This document shows, piece after piece, positions 57,671 to 64,000 of a DNA stretch of 64,000 nt. The position numbers and the translations under genes are program-made. The number at the start of each line of letters is the position of its first letter. Position 1 is the first letter of the stretch. Where the stretch lies: the NCBI GenBank assembly GCA_016716405.1, contig JADJWK010000001.1, positions 1,860,001-1,924,000 on the forward strand, written 5' to 3'. This DNA comes from Candidatus Melainabacteria bacterium (lineage in GTDB: Bacteria > Cyanobacteriota > Vampirovibrionia > Obscuribacterales > Obscuribacteraceae). The notes under the pieces were generated by a model. The model was not told the origin of the DNA. It did no database searches and was given only the letters and a program-made list of their open reading frames with translations.

Positions 57671-59056
57671 TCAAGCCTCCAGTACGAAGTGGAACGGGTC
57701 CGACAGAAGCCGGACGATATGCTGCACGAAGTAGGCTGCCTCGGCCCCGTCCGCGAGACGGTGGTCGAAAGAGAGAGCCAGGGGCAGGATCACTCCGATG
57801 TCGATCTCGTCATCGATCACCACCGGCTTCTCGGCGGCTCTGGCCATGCCCAGGATGGCCGCTTCCGGATAATTGATCATGGGCACCATGCTGGTCCCGC
57901 CGATAGCGCCGATATTGGTGATGGTGAAAGTGCCTCCTTGCAGGCGATCGAGCTCGATTTTGCCGGCTCTGGTCTTCTCGGCGATGTCTTTGAGTTCCAT
58001 GGCGATCTCGGGCAGGCTCTTCCGATCGGCATTGTGTATCACCGGCACAATCAGTCCTCTTTCAGTGGCTACTGCGATGCCGATATTGAAATACTTCTTG
58101 AAGATGATCTCGCCGGTGCGCTCGTCGAGACTGGCGTTGAACTGAGGATATTTCTTCAGGGCGCTGACCACGGCTCTGACGGCCAGTGAGGTGATAGTCA
58201 GACGGGCGCCGTTGTTCTGCTGACGGAAACGCTCGTCATGCTCTTCGATGAGATAGGTGAGAGCGGTGACATCGGCTTCGTCGAAGTGGGTGACATGAGG
58301 AATCCTCGTCCAGGATTGCATCATGTTGTTGGCGATCTTGCGCCTGATTGAACGCAGGGGGACGCGCTCCACCTCTCCGAATTTCGTGAAGTCTGGCAGC
58401 TCGGGCGCCTGGCTCGAGAGCGGTGCCAGCTCACCGCCGGCGGTGCTATCTCCATATTTGCTCTTCAGCGAGACCGGCTCTTCTGTTTGATAATGAGAAG
58501 CCGACATGCTGCTCTCGAGAGCGCCGGTGGCGAAGGCTCGCACGTCTTCTTTGAGCACCCGTCCTCCCCTGCCGGAGCCGTTGACATTGTGCAGATCGAT
58601 GTTGAGCTCGCGGGCGAGCCGCCTCACAGATGGTGCCGCCGGCACGGGCCGGCTGCGATCGTGGACGGCGGTCTGACCGTTGCCGTTGCCGGATCCCGAG
58701 CTTGTTACGGCTCGGCTGCCGGGCTCGGCACTGGTCTGGGCGCGAGCCGCGGTGCGCGTGGCTGCCGGGACGGCAGCTTCGGCTTGCTTCTCGACTGTCT
58801 TGGCAGCTGTTTTCGCGCCTTTCTGCTCGAAGCTGAACATGACACTGCCCACGGTGACAGTCTGCCCTTCCTCTATGTGCACCTTCGAGACCGTCCCCTC
58901 GTAGGGCGATGGGATCTCGACCATGGCTTTGTCGGTCTCCACCTCCATGAGGATGTCGTCCTCTTTCACATAATCGCCTTCTTTCACTTTCAGCGATATG
59001 ATTTCGGCCTCGTGAATACCCTCGCCGAGATCGGGAAGCTTGAATTCGACTGCCAT
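57671..59056 (-). CDS. pdhC: Dihydrolipoamide acetyltransferase (PDH E2)
   Basis: 461 residues. One lipoyl domain with lipoylation site K43 in METDK-type VETDKAMVEI, an Ala/Thr/Gln-rich flexible linker, a peripheral-subunit-binding domain (SVRRLARELNIDLHNVNGSGRGGRV) and the catalytic domain ending DHRLADGAEAAYF (HRxxDG). It transfers the acetyl group from the lipoyl arm to CoA. Assignment to pyruvate rather than branched-chain dehydrogenase follows from operon context and is not certain from this protein alone. AAAGGAG lies 6 nt upstream. Confidence 0.93.
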   Translation of the reverse strand: MAVEFKLPDLGEGIHEAEIISLKVKEGDYVKEDDILMEVETDKAMVEIPSPYEGTVSKVHIEEGQTVTVGSVMFSFEQKGAKTAAKTVEKQAEAAVPAATRTAARAQTSAEPGSRAVTSSGSGNGNGQTAVHDRSRPVPAAPSVRRLARELNIDLHNVNGSGRGGRVLKEDVRAFATGALESSMSASHYQTEEPVSLKSKYGDSTAGGELAPLSSQAPELPDFTKFGEVERVPLRSIRRKIANNMMQSWTRIPHVTHFDEADVTALTYLIEEHDERFRQQNNGARLTITSLAVRAVVSALKKYPQFNASLDERTGEIIFKKYFNIGIAVATERGLIVPVIHNADRKSLPEIAMELKDIAEKTRAGKIELDRLQGGTFTITNIGAIGGTSMVPMINYPEAAILGMARAAEKPVVIDDEIDIGVILPLALSFDHRLADGAEAAYFVQHIVRLLSDPFHFVLEA

Positions 59057-59072
59057 CGATTACTCCTTTGTT

Positions 59073-60053
59073 TTAGAACTCCAGGGTCTGCCGGGCGGCA
59101 TGGATGATTCTGTCGGTATCCGGAATATAGAAGCGCTCTTTCGAGAAATAGGGAGTGGGCGTATCGTAGCCTGTCACGCGTTTCACCGGTGCCTCGAGGT
59201 AGAGGAGGGCGTGCTCGTTGATGCGAGCGATGACCTCGGCGCCGATCCCGCAGTTTCGCGGACCTTCGTGGACCACCAGGCAGCGCCCGGTCTTTTTCAC
59301 GGACTCGACGATGGTGTCATGATCGAGCGGCGAAGCGGTGAGCAAGTCGATGAGCTCGATAGAGACTCCGTCTTCTTCCTCCAGCTCTTCCACGGCCTCG
59401 AGGGCCGCCCGGAAACTGGCGCCGTATGAGACAACGGTAAGATCGGTTCCTTCTCTGGCGATTTGAGCCTGACCGATGGGCAGGGTCTCCATCGTCTCCG
59501 GAACTTCCTCTTTGAAAAGCCGATAGAGAGCTTTGGGCTCGAAATAGATGACCGGATCGGGGTCCTGGATGGCGCTGTGCAGAAGCGCTCTGGCATTGCG
59601 AGGTCCCGAGGGGATGACGATCTTCAATCCCGGAGTGTGAGCGTAGAGAGCTTCACGGCTCTCGCTGTGGTGCTCCAGGGCTCTGATGCCGGCGCCGTAA
59701 GGCATACGGATCACCAGGGGAACCGTCAGGCGGCCTCTGGTGCGGTTGCGGAAGCGGGCGGCATGGGACTCGAGCTGGTGATAGCCGTAATAGGCGAATC
59801 CGGAGAATTGCATCTCGCAGACCGGACGCATTCCATATATAGCCATTCCGATGGCTGTCCCGATGATGCCTGATTCGGCAAGGGGGGTGTCGACGACCCG
59901 GTTGTCCCCGAATTTCTTGTGGAGACCTTCGGTAATTCTGAACACTCCCTCGTCTGGACCTACATCCTCGCCCATGATCAGGACCCGATCATCCCTGTCG
60001 AGCGCCTCGTAGAGCGCCAGGTTGATCGCTTTAGCCATGTTCATTTCAGCCAT
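59073..60053 (-). CDS. pdhB: Pyruvate dehydrogenase E1 beta subunit
   Basis: 326 residues, transketolase-type Pyr domain with GEDVGPDEGVFRITEGL and DTPLAESGIIGTAIGMA, and a C-terminal transketolase domain (VVHEGPRNCGIGAEVIARI). It pairs with E1 alpha to decarboxylate the 2-oxoacid using thiamine diphosphate. AAGGAG lies 8 nt before the ATG and E1 alpha ends 18 bp upstream. Branched-chain 2-oxoacid specificity cannot be excluded by sequence alone. Confidence 0.94.
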   Translation of the reverse strand: MAEMNMAKAINLALYEALDRDDRVLIMGEDVGPDEGVFRITEGLHKKFGDNRVVDTPLAESGIIGTAIGMAIYGMRPVCEMQFSGFAYYGYHQLESHAARFRNRTRGRLTVPLVIRMPYGAGIRALEHHSESREALYAHTPGLKIVIPSGPRNARALLHSAIQDPDPVIYFEPKALYRLFKEEVPETMETLPIGQAQIAREGTDLTVVSYGASFRAALEAVEELEEEDGVSIELIDLLTASPLDHDTIVESVKKTGRCLVVHEGPRNCGIGAEVIARINEHALLYLEAPVKRVTGYDTPTPYFSKERFYIPDTDRIIHAARQTLEF

Positions 60054-60071
60054 GTCAAAAACTCCTTTGCT

Positions 60072-61241
60072 CTACGAGCGGGCTGCTGCGCTTTCAGGGG
60101 CGTGCTTTTTTGCTTTGCGAGCCCTTTCTCTCTCGACGTTCTCTTCGATCTCCCGTCGCTGCTCCTGGATGAATCCGGGCATGTCGGCATAGAGGCTGTC
60201 GAGCATATTGACCGGGTTCATGAGCTCGTCGCTCCGGGCCATGGTCTCGGCTTTCTCGACTGCTGCCTTGACCAGATCGTCGACTTCCTGCTCCATTTTC
60301 GCGAGCTCTTTGTCATCGACGACACCTTTGTCTCTCAGATACTTGGCGAAGCGGATGAGAGGCTCTTTCTTGAGCCAGTTCTCGGTCTCGCTTTCGCTCC
60401 GGTATTTCTTGGGATCATCGGCGGTGGTGTGAGGGGTGATCCTGTAGGTGAGAGCCTCGATGAGAGTCGGGCCCTCGCCGCGGCGGGCGCGGTCGACGGC
60501 CTCTCTGGTAGCCTGGTAGACAGCCAGGGCGTCGTTGCCGTCCACTCTGATGCCGGGCATGCCATAAGCGATGGCTCGTTGAGCGACGGTCTGGCAGTTC
60601 ATCTGTCTCTCGAGTGGCACCGAGATGGCGTACTGGTTGTTCAGGCAGATGAAGACCACCGGCGCTTTGAAGACCGAGGCGAAATTCAGGGCTTCATGGG
60701 TGTCTCCTTCCGAAGATGCGCCGTCGCCGAAATAAGTCATCACTACTTTCTTCTCGCCTTTGAATTTCATTGCCATGCCAATGCCGGCGGCATGAAGAAG
60801 CTGGCTGGCGATGGGCACGCAGATCGGCAGATCATTGACGTTTTCCGGAGGTCTGGTGCCTTCCTCGAAACCGTTCCAGAAAAGGATGACATTCTCCAGC
60901 GGCCAGCCCCGGTAGAGCATGCCGGCGAGCTCGCGATAAGCGGGCACGTGCCAGTCGTCCTTTTCTATGTTCATCACCGAAGCGAGACTGATGGCCTCAT
61001 GACCTGCTGCCTGGGGGAAGGTGCCGAGACGACCCTGTCTCTGCATCTTGAGCATGCGCTCGTCGGCACGGCGACCGAGCAGCATGTAATGGTACATCTG
61101 CTTGAGGGTCTCGGCCGGGAGCCTGGGCTCGAGCTCTTTGTCGACTGTGGCGTTCTCGTCGAGTATCCCGAGGTATTCGAGAGTCTCTGCAATCTTTATT
61201 GGTTTTCTCGGCATAGCAATTGACTTTTGTAGGGAGACCAT
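60072..61241 (-). CDS. pdhA: Pyruvate dehydrogenase E1 alpha subunit
   Basis: 389 residues (380 if the ATG at 61214 is used). The thiamine-diphosphate/Mg motif GDGASSEGDTHEALNFASVF ending in NN is intact, and YRITPHTTADDPKKYRS carries the loop phosphorylated in mitochondrial homologues. Neither start has a clear ribosome site. It opens the operon pdhA-pdhB-pdhC-lpdA. The operon is divergent from lipA, which makes the cofactor for E2. Confidence 0.94.
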   Translation of the reverse strand: MVSLQKSIAMPRKPIKIAETLEYLGILDENATVDKELEPRLPAETLKQMYHYMLLGRRADERMLKMQRQGRLGTFPQAAGHEAISLASVMNIEKDDWHVPAYRELAGMLYRGWPLENVILFWNGFEEGTRPPENVNDLPICVPIASQLLHAAGIGMAMKFKGEKKVVMTYFGDGASSEGDTHEALNFASVFKAPVVFICLNNQYAISVPLERQMNCQTVAQRAIAYGMPGIRVDGNDALAVYQATREAVDRARRGEGPTLIEALTYRITPHTTADDPKKYRSESETENWLKKEPLIRFAKYLRDKGVVDDKELAKMEQEVDDLVKAAVEKAETMARSDELMNPVNMLDSLYADMPGFIQEQRREIEENVERERARKAKKHAPESAAARS

Positions 61242-61338
61242 GAAAGTATGTCATATCAGTACCACCTCAGTACCAGAACGGACTATTAATAAAGGTGGAA
61301 AAAAAGCGCTTAAACGCTGTTTTCGAGCGGAAACCTGA
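61242..61338. promoter_or_regulatory. Divergent promoter region pdh operon / lipA
   Basis: 97 bp shared by the minus-strand pdh operon and plus-strand lipA. It holds an inverted repeat AGCG-CTTAAA-CGCT near 61302-61316 and AT-rich ACTATTAATAAA, but no consensus promoter that I can assign with confidence. Confidence 0.4.
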
Positions 61339-62250
61339 ATGAATCCTAAAAATTTGTCCGTGACAGTATCCACTCAAGACACCGAGCTCGAGGCAAAGCC
61401 CGGGCGCCAGAAGCCTGACTGGCTCAAAGTCAAGTTGCCTACCAGCCGCGAGTATGCCAGGGTGAAAAACCTGATCACCGGCTACGGGCTGAACACCGTC
61501 TGCGAGTCGGCGGCCTGTCCCAATCGCGGCGAGTGCTGGTCCTCGTCCACGGCGACATTCATGATCCTGGGCAATATCTGCACGCGCAGTTGCGGCTTCT
61601 GCAATGTCATCACCGGCAAGCCCACCGAGCTCGATCTCGACGAGCCCAACCGGGTTGCCGAGGCAGTGGCGATACTCGGTCTCGAGTATGCGGTGATCAC
61701 CTCGGTCAATCGCGACGAGCTCAAAGACGGTGGCGCCTCGGTCTGGGCCGAGACCATAAGAAAAGTCCGGGAGCGCAATCCATCAACCAGGATAGAGGTC
61801 CTCATCCCGGATTTCTGCGGCAACTGGGAAGCTCTCGACACGGTTCTGGATGCCGGTCCCGACGTGCTCAATCATAATATCGAAACGATCCCGAGGCTCT
61901 ATCTGCCGGTCAGGCCCCAGGGCAATTACCAGCGCAGTCTCGAGCTCCTGCGCCGTTCCAAGGATCGGGGGTTTGTCACCAAATCCGGTATCATGCTCGG
62001 GCTCGGCGAAGAGCGTCAGGAAGTGCTCGATCTGATGAAAGACTGGCGCGCTGCCGGTGTCGATCTGATCACCCTGGGCCAGTATATGCAACCCACTCTC
62101 AACCACCTTCCGGTGGTGCGCTGGGTAACTCCCGAGGAATTCGAGCAATACCGGATCGACGGCCTCGAGATGGGCTTCGGCAATGTATTTTCCGGGCCTC
62201 TGGTGCGCAGCAGCTACCACGCCGGCGAGCAGTCCCGCCAGGTGGTTTGA
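61339..62250 (+). CDS. lipA: Lipoyl synthase
   Basis: 303 residues. Auxiliary [4Fe-4S] cysteines C55, C60 and C66 (CESAACPNRGEC), radical-SAM cysteines C81, C85 and C88 (CTRSCGFC), and the C-terminal RSSYHA motif whose Ser ligates the auxiliary cluster. It inserts two sulfurs into octanoyl groups on E2 lysine. The length and motif set are those of canonical LipA. Placed head to head with the pdh operon, so both can respond to one regulatory region. Octanoyltransferase (lipB) is not in the window. Confidence 0.97.
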   Translation: MNPKNLSVTVSTQDTELEAKPGRQKPDWLKVKLPTSREYARVKNLITGYGLNTVCESAACPNRGECWSSSTATFMILGNICTRSCGFCNVITGKPTELDLDEPNRVAEAVAILGLEYAVITSVNRDELKDGGASVWAETIRKVRERNPSTRIEVLIPDFCGNWEALDTVLDAGPDVLNHNIETIPRLYLPVRPQGNYQRSLELLRRSKDRGFVTKSGIMLGLGEERQEVLDLMKDWRAAGVDLITLGQYMQPTLNHLPVVRWVTPEEFEQYRIDGLEMGFGNVFSGPLVRSSYHAGEQSRQVV

Positions 62251-62255
62251 TTCTG

Positions 62256-62840
62256 TTACTTGAGATGCTTGAACAGTCCATAACCCAGACCGACAGCAGC
62301 TCCTACCGCGGCGGTCTTACCCGTTGTTTTGCTGATGACCCGCCTGCTGGCGGCTGCTCCGAAGCCGAGGCCGGCGGTGGCACCGGTGGCGACATCACGG
62401 GCTATGGGGTGCCGTTCGAGGGTCCTGCTGCTCCGGATCAGCCCTACTCCTGCTCCGGTGCCAGCTCCGATCGCTGCTCCCCGGATGATGCCGCGCCGGG
62501 CAACCAGTCCTGTCAGGGCGCCGGCGCCGGCACCCACTCCGGCACCCACGGCGGCGGCTTTGATTTTGGGATGCTTTTGAAAATAGGTCCGGGTGTCTCT
62601 TTCCTTGACCACTACTTTTTGGACTACTGTTCTGGTTGCGGGTGCAGGTTGTCTGGCCGGCGCTGGTAGTTTGTCGGGAACCGGCTGGATAAGTTTCAGG
62701 GGCGATGCCGGCTCACCGGTGACAGCCCTGGTTTCGACCGAGCCCAGTAGGGTGGTGGTCTGCCCCTGCGCGGGATGGCCGGGGGCTGCCGCCAGGATAC
62801 CGGTCAGTACGGCCAGGGTGAATATCTTCCTTGTTTTCAT
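62256..62840 (-). CDS. Exported glycine-zipper protein
   Basis: 194 residues from the ATG at 62840 (GGAGG 10 nt upstream). Signal peptide (IFTLAVLTGILAAAPGHPAQG), a Pro/Thr-rich linker, then several glycine-zipper segments (VGAGVGAGAGALTGLV, GAAIGAGTGAGVGLI, ATGATAGLGFGAAA, AAVGAAVGLGYGLF). Such segments pack in membranes or form outer-membrane oligomers. Ends a few bases from the convergent lipA stop. Role unknown. Confidence 0.75.
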   Translation of the reverse strand: MKTRKIFTLAVLTGILAAAPGHPAQGQTTTLLGSVETRAVTGEPASPLKLIQPVPDKLPAPARQPAPATRTVVQKVVVKERDTRTYFQKHPKIKAAAVGAGVGAGAGALTGLVARRGIIRGAAIGAGTGAGVGLIRSSRTLERHPIARDVATGATAGLGFGAAASRRVISKTTGKTAAVGAAVGLGYGLFKHLK

Positions 62841-62938
62841 TTCTCGAAATCCTCCGTTCAGCCACCAAATAGCACCGTTCATCTCGAGCCATGCTATCGA
62901 CAGCGTGACGGCGAATTATATTGTTGAGGGATATTGAA

Positions 62939-63919
62939 ATGAAAAGTAGAGTGCTTGTCCTGACCGCTACATTCGGATTGTCTGCGATCCTGACATCCTG
63001 CAGCATTTCGAGCACGCACAATATGCGCCAGTCGGGACTGGCTCTGATGGCAGACGGTTATTACGGCGGTGCCGCTGCCAAATTCGAAGAAGTTATCAAA
63101 AGAGATGAAAAGGACAGTTCTCCTGCCCTGAGCAGGGACTACCGTCTCGCCGGTGACGCGCTCTACAAGGCTGGTCTCATCGACGAGGCCATGGGCAAGT
63201 ATGAGAAGGCGGTCGAACTGCAACGTGCAAAGATCAAACCCGGTCTTCTCGAGCTGGCAAGCGAGCTCAATGGTCTGGGCAATGCCCTTGGCGATCAGGG
63301 CAGGCTCGAGGAAGCAGAGGCTCTGGTGAGCCAGGCCCTGAGCATCAGAGAGCAGAATACCGATGCCCGGTCCTGGGCGTTGGCGGAAAGCCGGAACAGC
63401 CTGGGCCGAATATACATGATAGCCGGTCTCAATGAGGAAGCCCGAAAGCTGTTCGAGAAGTCTCTGAGCGGACTGGAAAAGAAGGAGCCTGAAATGACCG
63501 GAGCTCTCATCGCTGACGTTAGAAGCAATCTCGCCAGCCTCTATTTCGCCACCGGCAGAAAGGAGCAGGCCGAGCCGCTCTTCAAATGGGCCCTGGAAGA
63601 TTACCGGAGAGTGCTCGGCAGAGAGCATCCGTCAACAGCAAATGCGATGAACAACCTTGGCGAGTTCTACCGGGCCACAGGCAGGCTCGACCGGGCCGAG
63701 CCACTCTACAAGGGGTCTCTGGCAATCTTCGAGAGCAGGGTCCCTGAATCTCCCCAGTATGGAAGCGCCCTCAATAATCTGGCAGTTCTCTACCAGGACC
63801 AGAGGAAGTTCGACGAAGCCGAGCCCCTCTACAAGAAAGCCATCGCTGTTCTCGAGAAATCGAGCAGCGACGATAGCCCCCGCATGGGTAGCGTGCTCAA
63901 GAATCTCGCTTCGCTCTAA
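62939..63919 (+). CDS. TPR lipoprotein with frame cut by late TAA
   Basis: 326 residues from the ATG at 62939, with GAGGG 8 nt upstream. The N terminus is a lipoprotein signal: hydrophobic stretch ending LTSC with Cys as the lipid anchor. The rest is about six kinesin-light-chain TPR units (AEPLYKGSLAIFESRVPESPQYGSALNNLA and similar). The reading frame ends at TAA 63917-63919 where the repeat expects Tyr (NLASL-stop-KNTGRLEEG), and continues in frame for 22 more codons to TGA at 63986-63988. So the gene carries a nonsense codon near its end, or an assembly error. Confidence 0.8.
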   Translation: MKSRVLVLTATFGLSAILTSCSISSTHNMRQSGLALMADGYYGGAAAKFEEVIKRDEKDSSPALSRDYRLAGDALYKAGLIDEAMGKYEKAVELQRAKIKPGLLELASELNGLGNALGDQGRLEEAEALVSQALSIREQNTDARSWALAESRNSLGRIYMIAGLNEEARKLFEKSLSGLEKKEPEMTGALIADVRSNLASLYFATGRKEQAEPLFKWALEDYRRVLGREHPSTANAMNNLGEFYRATGRLDRAEPLYKGSLAIFESRVPESPQYGSALNNLAVLYQDQRKFDEAEPLYKKAIAVLEKSSSDDSPRMGSVLKNLASL

Positions 63920-64000
63920 AAGAACACCGGAAGGCTGGAGGAGGGCAGCAAGCTGGCTTCGAGGGCGGACCGCATCCTGAGCAATTGATGCCTCACCCAT

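Noticed and set aside
59919..61223. Plus-strand frame of 434 codons opposite pdhA/pdhB
   Set aside because: Antisense shadow of two certain genes.

Overview
The window is about 64 kb of gene-dense, fairly GC-rich bacterial DNA with no rRNA, tRNA, CRISPR array, prophage or intact insertion sequence that I can see. A Gram-negative type cell is suggested by an RlpA-family protein, a Spy/CpxP-like secreted protein, a lipobox TPR lipoprotein and several signal peptides. The many kinesin-light-chain-type TPR proteins, a PknB-type kinase, an MGDG-synthase-like glycosyltransferase, an acyl desaturase and low-complexity secreted proteins recall non-photosynthetic relatives of Cyanobacteria (Melainabacteria/Obscuribacterales). 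That placement is a guess from gene content, not proven by a marker gene.

Layout. 1-2.2 kb: N-formylglutamate amidohydrolase-like protein, ATP-grasp ligase and an LRV/HEAT-repeat protein. 2.3-7.7 kb (minus): CorA and MscS channels, an EVE protein and small membrane proteins. 7.8-10.3 kb: RlpA and a class A penicillin-binding protein. 10.5-13.8 kb: secreted Spy-like protein, secreted unknown and a Ser/Thr kinase. 13.9-14.8 kb: a solitary, compositionally different adenine methyltransferase. 14.9-21.3 kb: a large TPR protein divergent from a 1046-residue plant-type methionine S-methyltransferase coupled to a short-chain dehydrogenase. 21.3-28.1 kb (minus): TPR-membrane protein, then the run glutamate dehydrogenase - OPT peptide transporter - winged-helix membrane protein - MOSC protein. 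28.1-36.4 kb: methyltransferase, small membrane protein, AAA ATPase, desaturase, glycosyltransferase, two alpha/beta hydrolases and an EF-hand-like protein. 36.4-44.3 kb: methylmalonate-semialdehyde dehydrogenase, class V aminotransferase, PD40-like protein, glutathione peroxidase, a response regulator convergent with a LOV-domain histidine kinase, another SDR, a molybdate-binding Mop protein and an alkyltransferase-like protein. 44.3-45.2 kb: a degenerate repeat-bearing stretch. 45.2-48.8 kb: glycogen branching enzyme, secreted Q/M/P-rich protein and a possible ADP-ribosyltransferase-fold protein. 49-56 kb: three consecutive long coiled-coil proteins. 56.2-62.3 kb: a complete pyruvate dehydrogenase operon (E1a-E1b-E2-E3) divergent from lipoyl synthase. 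62.3-64 kb: a glycine-zipper protein and a TPR lipoprotein whose frame is cut by a late stop codon.

The points most worth following are: (1) the full-length plant-architecture methionine S-methyltransferase; (2) the three-gene coiled-coil operon with its Pro/Glu repeat array; (3) the LOV histidine kinase; (4) a recurrent -10-like hexamer exactly 6 (or 8) nt before start codons that lack a Shine-Dalgarno sequence, which suggests leaderless transcripts; and (5) the pdh/lipA divergent pairing. Many long open frames opposite real genes are compositional shadows and were left out.
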